Assembly: GCA_040003205.1 (NCBI GenBank)
Contig: JBDUDA010000016.1
Coordinates: 1-23,154 of the forward strand
DNA: 23,154 nt
Origin: JALYIM01 sp040003205
GTDB lineage: Bacteria; Acidobacteriota; Terriglobia; Terriglobales; Acidobacteriaceae
Reading direction: 5' to 3'
Both the position numbers and the translations under genes were made by a program. Shown here one piece after another: positions 17,601 to 23,154 of the stretch. The stretch's first letter is position 1, and each line of letters begins with the position of its first letter. Below the pieces are notes generated by a model. That model ran no database searches. It saw only the letters and a list, made by a program, of their open reading frames with translations, and was not told the origin of the DNA.

Positions 17601-19603
17601 GTTCGCGGCAAACGTAAGAGCTCGCGACTCATCTTGCCAATCTGTCTGCCAAATTCCACGGGACGTCCAGCAGAGTCGCCACGCCAGAAAGGCATTTTGC
17701 CCGGCTCCCCTGGGGCAGGCGAGACTTCAACTTTGTTATGCGAAATTTCTTCGATGCGCCAGGTGGAGGCTCCCAGAACAATGGTGTCTCCATTGCGGCT
17801 TTCGAAAACCATTTCTTCGTCTAATTCGCCGACCCGCGCACCTTTGGTCGCGCCCGCAAGAAAGACGCCGTAGAGTCCGCGATCGGGGATGGTGCCGCCA
17901 TTGATGATCGCTACTCGCTGCGATCCCTGCCGCGCTACCAGAGTGTTGGCAACGCGGTCCCACGTGATTCGTGGACGAAGCTCGGCAAATTCATCCGAGG
18001 GATACCGGCCCGCGAGCATGTCGAGCACGCTCTCAAAAATGGATCGCGTCAAAGCGGCATAGGGCGCAGCCGAGCGAACAAGGTCGAAGAGCTGGTCAGC
18101 AGTCCAATCATCGAGCGAAACGGCGGCGACAATTTGTTGCGCCAGCACATCGAGCGGATTACGCGGATAGTGGACCGTTTCGACCTCGCCCTTATACATG
18201 GCGCGCGTGATCGCCGCGCACGCAACCAGGTCGGCGCGATACTTGGGAAAAATAACTGCGTTGCTCACCGCTCCCACATGATGGCTGGCGCGTCCGACTC
18301 TCTGCATGCCGCTCGCGACGGAAGGGGGCGATTCAATCTGAATCACCAGGTCTACGGCTCCCATATCGATGCCCAGTTCAAGCGATGAAGTCGCGACTAT
18401 GCCACGCAGAGTGCCGAGCTTTAGTTTGTCTTCGATCTCCTTTCGTTGTGCCAGGGCCACGCTGCCATGATGTGCGCGCACCAGAGACTCTCCGGCAAGC
18501 TCATTGATCGCGCCCGAAATTCGTTCCGCCAGACGTCGGCTGTTTACGAAAAGTAGAGTCGAGCGGTGAGCGCGAATCAGTTCGAGCAGCTTGGGATGAA
18601 TCGCAGTCCAGATCGAGCGCCGCTTCGGTCCTTGCGATGCAGGTCCGCTCGGCAAATTGTCCAACTCGTCAAGACTGGCCATATCCTCGACGGGAACTTC
18701 TACCCGAAGATCGAGCCGTTTGGGAGCACTCGCGTCGATGATGGTTACGGGGCGATAGATCGGGACGAATGAAGAAGACTCGAATTCGGAGATCGCTTCT
18801 TCCGGAACATTGGGGCTGTCACGCTGGGCCGAAGATAGTTCGTCTCCAGTCTTTTTCTTTTCTTTCGGTTTCTTGGCGGCCGGGGCTTCCGCGCCGCCGA
18901 GAAAGCGTGCTACTTCATCCAAGGGCCGCTGCGTCGCAGAAAGCCCGATACGTTGAACCGGACGTCCAACAAGATGTTGCAGCCGTTCAATCGAAAGCGC
19001 GAGATGCGAGCCCCGTTTAGTCGGAACCAGAGCATGAATCTCATCAATGACAACGACCTCGATGGACCGAAGCGCACTGCGGGCGTTCGACGTGAGCAGA
19101 AGATAGAGCGATTCAGGGGTGGTGATGAGGATGTCGCCCGGATGTCTGGCAAAACGCGCGCGCTCAGCTTGAGGAGTATCGCCTGTTCGAATCGAAACCG
19201 AGGGCTCATGATACTGGGCCTTGCTGCGTTGGGCAGCTTGCGCAATGCCAACCAGTGGAGCTCGAAGATTGCGTTCGACATCGACAGCCAAAGCTTTGAT
19301 GGGCGAAATGTACAGGACGCGGCAGCGTTCGCCGTTTGCAGGGACATCGCTGAACATCAAGCGATTGATGCACCACAAAAAGGCCGCCAGGGTTTTGCCC
19401 GTGCCCGTCGGCGCGAGAATCAGAGAAGATTCGCCGCGGGCAATGGACGGCCATCCCATCGTTTGTGGCAGCGTGGGGGCTGGAAACACAGCCTCAAACC
19501 AAGCCCGCACAGCCGGATGAAACAGGCTCAGCGCAGACGGCAGTGGATCCGGAGAAACGAGTTTGCTATCTTTCGCCAAAGATTTAGACCCGCAGAAATA
19601 CAA
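14648..19603 (-). CDS. lhr: Lhr-family ATP-dependent DNA helicase, full length
   Basis: This 1651-residue protein is a long Lhr, a superfamily-2 3'-to-5' helicase linked to DNA repair. Helicase motifs are clear: Walker A A-P-T-G-T-G-K-T at 64-71, motif II D-E-I-H at 187-190, S-A-T at 222-224, F-V-N-S-R-R in domain 2, and then A-T-S-S-L-E-L-G-I-D-M-G and Q-R-V-G-R-A. A winged-helix domain and the Lhr core follow, and then the long C-terminal domain, as in Escherichia coli and mycobacterial Lhr. A Lys/Glu-rich linker of about 40 residues (near 240-280) separates the two RecA-like domains. The start is uncertain: 19603 is a TTG without a good ribosome site, and family similarity begins only around residue 26, so a nearer TTG or other start is possible. 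Its stop overlaps nei, and the same pair is adjacent in Mycobacterium tuberculosis (Rv3296-Rv3297). Confidence 0.95.
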   Translation of the reverse strand: MYFCGSKSLAKDSKLVSPDPLPSALSLFHPAVRAWFEAVFPAPTLPQTMGWPSIARGESSLILAPTGTGKTLAAFLWCINRLMFSDVPANGERCRVLYISPIKALAVDVERNLRAPLVGIAQAAQRSKAQYHEPSVSIRTGDTPQAERARFARHPGDILITTPESLYLLLTSNARSALRSIEVVVIDEIHALVPTKRGSHLALSIERLQHLVGRPVQRIGLSATQRPLDEVARFLGGAEAPAAKKPKEKKKTGDELSSAQRDSPNVPEEAISEFESSSFVPIYRPVTIIDASAPKRLDLRVEVPVEDMASLDELDNLPSGPASQGPKRRSIWTAIHPKLLELIRAHRSTLLFVNSRRLAERISGAINELAGESLVRAHHGSVALAQRKEIEDKLKLGTLRGIVATSSLELGIDMGAVDLVIQIESPPSVASGMQRVGRASHHVGAVSNAVIFPKYRADLVACAAITRAMYKGEVETVHYPRNPLDVLAQQIVAAVSLDDWTADQLFDLVRSAAPYAALTRSIFESVLDMLAGRYPSDEFAELRPRITWDRVANTLVARQGSQRVAIINGGTIPDRGLYGVFLAGATKGARVGELDEEMVFESRNGDTIVLGASTWRIEEISHNKVEVSPAPGEPGKMPFWRGDSAGRPVEFGRQIGKMSRELLRLPRTVAFSQLVEDHSLDATAAENLLKYLEDQVAVTTRIPSDEDIVIETCRDEMGDRRVCVLTPFGSAVHAPWCMAVTSRIRAERGLEVESMWSNDGFVLRVPDSDDAISAEDLLPSPAEFKELVLRQLGSTSLFAAKFREAAGRALLLPKRRPGVRAPLWQQRKRSADLLAVASRFSSFPILLETYRECIRDVFDLPAVTDILSGVQRGTIRVTSLETNRPSPFAASLLFSYVANYIYDGDAPLAERRAQALSIDQSQLEELLGDSDLRELLDVTALNEVEARLQSLEPDYQARHADGVHDLLLKLGDLSAEEIGVRSESAEIAATIIELANSRRAILVRIASESRYIPVEYAARYRDALGTPLPPGLAEVFLERNDDPVRELARNYARTHGPFTTADVSGRYGLAPGTVEAALHALHGQGKLLEGEFRPGGTHREWCDPGVLQQIRRKSLARLRREIEPVEQSIFARLTARWQGVAVKRRGLDSLLDTVENLQGAAVLASELEREILPARVADYRPGDLDTLMASGQVVWVGIEQIGNRDGRVALYLHESLPLLLPPRDLRTDTVTVSERASKILELLAKNGASFFAAIHAAAGGGFPGETRDALWELVWSGQITNDTFHPLRDLLRTNEKKRERGNLSPGYPPGSPDFMRRLRSRNDGPAQGRWSLIQAHPLAPTTDVPLTVTPWSANIAQQLLVRHGIVLRETAIAETIPRGYSTIYPALKIMEDSGWVRRGMFVAGLGAAQFAMPAAVDMLRSLRTEPETPEALFLAATDPANLYGTVFPWPRREGDSLTDASDPKMTGEGGSHGVTHMPKDFEVGPLLLTRSNNLLADKIVRAAQTENLAPASEATSNLPTRSMSRSSGAGVILINGNLTAFLRRKSHEVQVFLPEAEPQRSRFARELAKKLAELAIRRQGRKTGLLVGTINGAPAREHFLARFLEESGFVNSVVGFQMRRMAPLAMPANQVVPGEAEDDADENDPEVTETA

Positions 19604-19643
19604 AACCGGGGAATTAGATGCGCTAACTGGGAGGCTGGTCGCT

Positions 19644-19658
19644 CGCTAACGCTTAGCG
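19644..19658. repeat. Short hairpin upstream of lhr
   Basis: CGCTAA and TTAGCG form a perfect six-pair stem around a three-base loop, in the 153-base gap between the end of the phosphatase gene and the start of lhr. It could end the phosphatase transcript, but it has no T-run on the minus strand; it could also be a regulatory site for lhr. Confidence 0.25.
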
Positions 19659-19756
19659 GATGGTTGCTTCTTCATGCCTAGCCGCAGCAACTGTAATACC
19701 AGGCTGGAAAAATACTTCCGTGCTGCAGGCCTTCCGGTTCTTGCGACTCTTGCAGA

Positions 19757-21427
19757 TCACCTGCCGCCAGTGTAAATGAGTTCCACCACGGTGCAGTCGT
19801 CGTTCATTGGCGTGCCGGCGCAGAACTCCGACACAGCCGCAAAAATGTGCGCCAGGTCCCCATCTTTTGCCGCAATTTCCAGACGCTCGTTATCGAAGAA
19901 TTCACCGGTGGCATTTTCGGCTTCGGTTACCCCATCCGTGACCAGCACCAGGCGGTCACCCGGATGCAGGCTGTAGCGGTCACTCTCAAAAGTCGCATCG
20001 GGCAGCAGGCCGACCGGCAAATTGCCATGGCTGGGTCGTACTACATCCTGGTTACATACGAGCAAAGGTGGAATGTGTCCGCAGTTGACATATTCCAGTT
20101 CACCGTCGTTCTTGAGCTGGGCAATAATCACGGTCGCATACTTTTCGCCTATATGTTTATGGGTGAAGAAGCGGTTGACGGCGGCGACGATCTCGGGCAA
20201 TGGCATGCGAGCCACCAGCTGGGAGTAAATCATCCCTTGCAGAGTAGAAGCCAGAAGCGCTGCGGACACTCCTTTGCCGCTAACGTCCGCGAGAACGATG
20301 GCAAGTCCATCTTCGGTGTGTACGGCGTCAAAAAAATCTCCGCCGATTTCCTTGCAAGAGACATTTTTTCCGTACAGCTTCGCGAATGGGACTTCAGGGA
20401 TGGTCACCGACATTAATTTCTGCTGGATGGAGGCGGCGATTGATAATTCCCGCTGGTAGTAACGGCCCTCTTCCTCAGCCTGCACCAGGCGCGCGTTTTC
20501 GATCAATGAGGCGGCTTCCGTCGCGATGGCGTGAAGAATGTCGGTACTGACCCCGGTGATGTCCCGGGACGCGAAGCGAGAGTCCACGTAGAGTGCGCCC
20601 ATGGCACCGCAGGCAGTGGAGTCCCCAGAAGCAGCACTTCGGACGGTCTGCACCTGAAGTTTACGAAGCGGAACGCAGATCACAGTGCGCAAATCGTAAG
20701 CCACAATGCTCTGGCGTTCGGCGTGGTCGAGCGAACTGCTGGTGTCGGTGACCACAAATTCCGAATTAGACTTTAACGCGTCGTCGAGGATGGAATGAGA
20801 AATGGTTTTATCATCCAGCAGAGCTTCACCCTTGGAATTACGGCCGGCGGCGAGCCGCAACGAACCGTCATCGCAGCGCATGAAAATATATCCACGTTCC
20901 GCGCGTATCAGCTTGAGGGCTACGTCGAGCAGGGTCACCAGAATTTCATCGAGAACGCTGCTTGTGTTGAGCTTGCGCGCAGCCTCAAGGAAAAGAGTTA
21001 ATTTTTCCAGATCACTGGTTTCCGCGGAGATGTGGACTTCCGAGATCTGGCTTAGAAAATCGCGTGTGCTGTTTACAGTTGTGCGTTGCGGATTAAAGAC
21101 TACATAGCGAATTTCACGGGTGCCGAACTCCAGGCGGTCATTGCGCTCCAATGCTTTACGTTCGACCCGTTCACCATTTACGAACGTGCCATGTTTGCTG
21201 CCTTGATCGAGAATCGAGAATTTACCATTTTCGGAAACGATAATGGCATGGTCTCGGGAAACCCGCTGATCTGGGATTACCAGGTCCTTGTCAACTTTTC
21301 TTCCCACAGTGAATGGAGTGTGGTCCAGGGAGATGGTCCGCTGCTCGCTTCCCTGTACAAAAATCAGAGTCGGGAAAACTCCCGAGACAGGCGGCGCGGC
21401 CGGCGGCTCGATGATTCGTGAAGACAT
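19757..21427 (-). CDS. FHA-GAF-SpoIIE-type PP2C serine/threonine phosphatase
   Basis: This 556-residue signalling protein has three domains. An FHA domain at about 20-112 has the phosphothreonine-pocket residues G42-R43, S57-R58-x-H60 and N84 and should bind phosphothreonine peptides. A GAF domain at about 140-312 may sense a small ligand or redox state. A SpoIIE/RsbU-type PP2C domain at about 325-553 carries all expected metal-binding acids: G-G-D-F-F-D at 362-367, A-D-V-S-G-K-G at 380-386, T-D-G-V at 497-500 and N-D-D at 542-544. The PP2C domain is therefore likely active, dephosphorylating Ser/Thr, for example on an anti-anti-sigma factor or the neighbouring kinase. There is no signal peptide or membrane segment, so it is cytoplasmic. 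It is divergent from the kinase gene across 333 bases. The ATG at 21427 has only a distant AAGGG. Confidence 0.93.
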   Translation of the reverse strand: MSSRIIEPPAAPPVSGVFPTLIFVQGSEQRTISLDHTPFTVGRKVDKDLVIPDQRVSRDHAIIVSENGKFSILDQGSKHGTFVNGERVERKALERNDRLEFGTREIRYVVFNPQRTTVNSTRDFLSQISEVHISAETSDLEKLTLFLEAARKLNTSSVLDEILVTLLDVALKLIRAERGYIFMRCDDGSLRLAAGRNSKGEALLDDKTISHSILDDALKSNSEFVVTDTSSSLDHAERQSIVAYDLRTVICVPLRKLQVQTVRSAASGDSTACGAMGALYVDSRFASRDITGVSTDILHAIATEAASLIENARLVQAEEEGRYYQRELSIAASIQQKLMSVTIPEVPFAKLYGKNVSCKEIGGDFFDAVHTEDGLAIVLADVSGKGVSAALLASTLQGMIYSQLVARMPLPEIVAAVNRFFTHKHIGEKYATVIIAQLKNDGELEYVNCGHIPPLLVCNQDVVRPSHGNLPVGLLPDATFESDRYSLHPGDRLVLVTDGVTEAENATGEFFDNERLEIAAKDGDLAHIFAAVSEFCAGTPMNDDCTVVELIYTGGR

Positions 21428-21433
21428 AGGATG

Positions 21434-21450
21434 ATGGCGCCCTTCGCCAT
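21434..21450 (-). promoter_or_regulatory. Leader hairpin just before the phosphatase start
   Basis: ATGGCG and CGCCAT form a perfect six-pair stem with a five-base loop, ending seven bases before the ATG at 21427. On the minus strand the loop reads AAGGG, the only Shine-Dalgarno-like run nearby. If it forms in the mRNA, it could affect translation of the phosphatase. Confidence 0.35.
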
Positions 21451-21701
21451 GGGTAAGCTAGCCCCAAGGCCAGATGCTGCTTTCAAGTCGATCCGTTTGC
21501 CGTGAAAAGAAAAACGGCGGTTGCGCCATTGTAAAGCCAATCGCGAATTAGAGGGCGCGCGATTATCAGCCCAGAGCGCTCACTCTGAAATCTATGCATT
21601 TGTTTCGCCACTAAGATACGGGCAGTAACGGAATTGTCACCTCGGATAAGGTGCGCCCGTTATATACTTCGACAACGCATTTGCGGTATTCGGAGCGGCT
21701 T

Positions 21702-21720
21702 CCAGCTCAGCCCGAGCTGG
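21702..21720 (+). promoter_or_regulatory. Leader hairpin before the kinase start
   Basis: CCAGCTC at 21702-21708 and GAGCTGG at 21714-21720 form a perfect seven-pair stem around a five-base loop, 40 bases before the kinase ATG. It may be an operator or an mRNA leader structure. There is no T-run, so it is not a terminator. Confidence 0.35.
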
Positions 21721-21760
21721 TCTATAACACAAGAAATTCATCGCCTGCGACAGGCCTGAC

Positions 21761-23116
21761 ATGGACGATCGAGACAAATGGGACCCGGCATTTGACGCAC
21801 CCACTTTGGTGCCTGAGAATCCCTCTCCGCCCGCTGACCAAAAGCGCGTGAATAACGCTGTCCAGACTCCGCCGCCAAGCTCCAACGAAATTTTCGATAC
21901 GCCGACCATCTTCGAATCCCCGGTCGCAGATGCCTCACAAAAATCCAAAAATGTCTCCCGCCAGAATGCCTCGGGAAACTTTTCCAGTGCGAATTTAGGA
22001 AGTCTCTTACTGCCTGAGGGAACTGTTCTCGGCGACCGCTACGAAATCGAGCAACTTTTGGGCGAAGGCGGAATGGGCGCGGTGTATCGAGCCAAAGACC
22101 GCGAGCTCGATCGAGTGATTGCCCTCAAGGTCATTCGCCCTGAGCTGGCCAGCAAGCCGGAAATCCTGCAACGCTTTAAGCAAGAGTTAATTCTTGCCCG
22201 CCAGGTGACAGACCGAAATGTAATTCGCATTTTCGATCTGGGAGAAGCCAGCGGAATTCGCTTTATCACCATGGAATATGTAGAAGGTCAAAGCCTTCAG
22301 CAGATTCTGCGACAAGCCGGCAAGCTTCCCGTAATCGAAGCAGTTGACGTCATGCGGCAGATGTTGTGTGGCCTGGACGCCGCGCACAGGGTCGGGGTCA
22401 TCCATCGCGACCTGAAGCCAGGCAATATCATGCGCGACGCGCAAGGCAAAGTTGTGGTCATGGATTTCGGCCTCGCCCGCTCGCTCGGCGGGGATGGGAT
22501 GACGCAGTCGGGTGCCCTCCTCGGGACCATGGAGTATATGTCGCCCGAGCAAGCCCAGGCCAAGGAACTCGATGCGCGCTCCGACCTCTTCACTGTCGGT
22601 CTGATTTGCTACGAGTTGCTCACCGGCAAGATGCCCTACCACGCCGACAGCGCCATCGCCAGTCTCTTGCGTAGGACGCAGGAGCGGGCGGTAGCGATTT
22701 CTGATCTAGACTCCACTATTCCGAAGCCGGTGAGCCAGATTATTTCACGTTGCCTGGAACGCGATCCGGAACTGCGATACAAGCATGCGAAGGAGGTGCT
22801 GGTCGACCTGGAACTTTACAGTAATCAGGGTGCTGCGGCATCCCTGAAGTTCGCGCATCCTTCCCCTTTAGGAGAGCGCTTCCCCTGGCAGGTGGTGAGC
22901 GCGGTTGCCGTGGCCTTGGTTTTGGCCAGCACTGGATACTTGATGCGGGACAAATTGTTCGGTCCTTCTAACTCAAATTCAAATCCAAATCCTGCTGTCG
23001 TTCAGCCGCTGACCTCAGTTGCTCTTTTGCCCTTCCGCAATGCATCTGGAGACCCGCAGCTTGACTGGCTCGGGCCGAGCTTGGCCGAAATGCTGAGCAC
23101 CGATCTCGGCCAGTGA
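21761..23116 (+). CDS. Membrane-anchored Ser/Thr protein kinase, C-terminus cut by a probable frameshift
   Basis: This 451-residue frame encodes a Hanks-type (PknB-like) kinase. The N-terminal tail (1-90) is Pro/Ser/Asn-rich and holds two similar F-D-x-P-T motifs (T15 and T49). The kinase domain (about 93-355) has the glycine loop G-E-G-G-M-G-A-V-Y at 101-109, K123, H-R-D-L-K-P-G-N at 215-222 with catalytic D217, D-F-G at 235-237 and S-P-E-Q at 261-264, so it should be active. A membrane segment lies at about 376-395, then an N-S-N-S-N-P-N-P linker. A TolB-N-like outer domain begins (S-V-A-L-L-P-F-R-N-A-S-G-D-P) and stops after L-S-T-D-L-G-Q. Related proteins continue for hundreds of residues with S-x-x-L-R-T-V-S. 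Here another frame after the TGA reads S-E-R-L-A-R-T, so a frameshift 39 bases from the window end is likely. Confidence 0.9.
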   Translation: MDDRDKWDPAFDAPTLVPENPSPPADQKRVNNAVQTPPPSSNEIFDTPTIFESPVADASQKSKNVSRQNASGNFSSANLGSLLLPEGTVLGDRYEIEQLLGEGGMGAVYRAKDRELDRVIALKVIRPELASKPEILQRFKQELILARQVTDRNVIRIFDLGEASGIRFITMEYVEGQSLQQILRQAGKLPVIEAVDVMRQMLCGLDAAHRVGVIHRDLKPGNIMRDAQGKVVVMDFGLARSLGGDGMTQSGALLGTMEYMSPEQAQAKELDARSDLFTVGLICYELLTGKMPYHADSAIASLLRRTQERAVAISDLDSTIPKPVSQIISRCLERDPELRYKHAKEVLVDLELYSNQGAAASLKFAHPSPLGERFPWQVVSAVAVALVLASTGYLMRDKLFGPSNSNSNPNPAVVQPLTSVALLPFRNASGDPQLDWLGPSLAEMLSTDLGQ

Positions 23117-23154
23117 GCGGCTGGCGCGGACCGAAGCCGTGTATCTGCCATGGG

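Larger units (their letters stand above)
21428..21760. promoter_or_regulatory. Divergent promoter region of phosphatase and kinase genes
   Basis: This 333-base region holds no gene and must contain promoters for both neighbours. A TATATA at 21661-21666 is a candidate -10 box for the kinase; the nearest -35-like TTGTCA (21634-21639) is 21 bases away, too far for a standard sigma-70 promoter. Two hairpins near the two start codons are listed separately. Confidence 0.5.

Noticed and set aside
18953..19681. A 242-codon plus-strand frame opposite the start of lhr
   Set aside because: It is antisense to the conserved helicase motifs and has no motif of its own.
22967..22995. Short repeats of a TCAAA-like unit in the kinase gene
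   Set aside because: They encode the Ser/Asn/Pro linker after the membrane segment; this is ordinary low-complexity coding sequence, not a separate repeat element.

Overview
This window looks like a chromosomal piece of an Acidobacteria-like heterotrophic soil bacterium. That is an inference from gene content: a secreted GH3 enzyme with a PA14 insert, several exported amidohydrolases, a secreted TPR protein, and a Hanks-type kinase followed by a TolB-N-like domain. No rRNA, tRNA or phylogenetic marker is present to confirm it. I found no CRISPR array, tRNA, intact insertion sequence or prophage.

Left part (1-5900): a worn stretch holding a fragment of a HicB-type antitoxin (about 356-454) lies directly upstream of a complete secreted GH3 glycosidase (508-3177). 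Next comes a gene-poor stretch with an in-frame relic of a transposase/integrase N-terminus (about 3357-3500). It runs without a stop into an exported imidazolonepropionase-like amidohydrolase whose true start is near 3846. Two small minus-strand ORFs follow; the one with Cys and His pairs (5509-5784) is the more credible.

Middle part (5886-13701): a metabolic cluster. Two YtcJ-like exported amidohydrolases (5886-7604 and 11986-13701, the latter with a Tat signal) flank an FMN-dependent alpha-hydroxy-acid dehydrogenase/oxidase (7793-8968), an MFS carboxylate-type transporter (8976-10226) and a secreted TPR protein (10269-11897). A reasonable but unproven reading is extracytoplasmic hydrolysis of amide- or ester-like compounds, uptake of an organic-acid product, and its oxidation in the cell.

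Right part (13794-23154): a DNA-repair pair, a full-length Lhr helicase and a Nei/Fpg-family DNA glycosylase, joined by a one-base TGATG overlap. Then comes a signalling pair transcribed divergently from a 333-base intergenic region: an FHA-GAF-SpoIIE-type PP2C phosphatase (minus) and a membrane-anchored Ser/Thr kinase (plus). The kinase reading frame breaks 39 bases before the end of the window, inside a conserved extracytoplasmic domain. This looks like a frameshift, possibly from poor sequence at a contig end.

From 5222 to 21427 almost everything is on the minus strand; the hydroxy-acid oxidase is the only plus-strand gene there. I see no clear new defence or mobile system. The points most worth a second look are the kinase/phosphatase pair with its duplicated threonine motif, the Tat-exported amidohydrolase that lacks the usual metal-bridging lysine, and the two gene relics.
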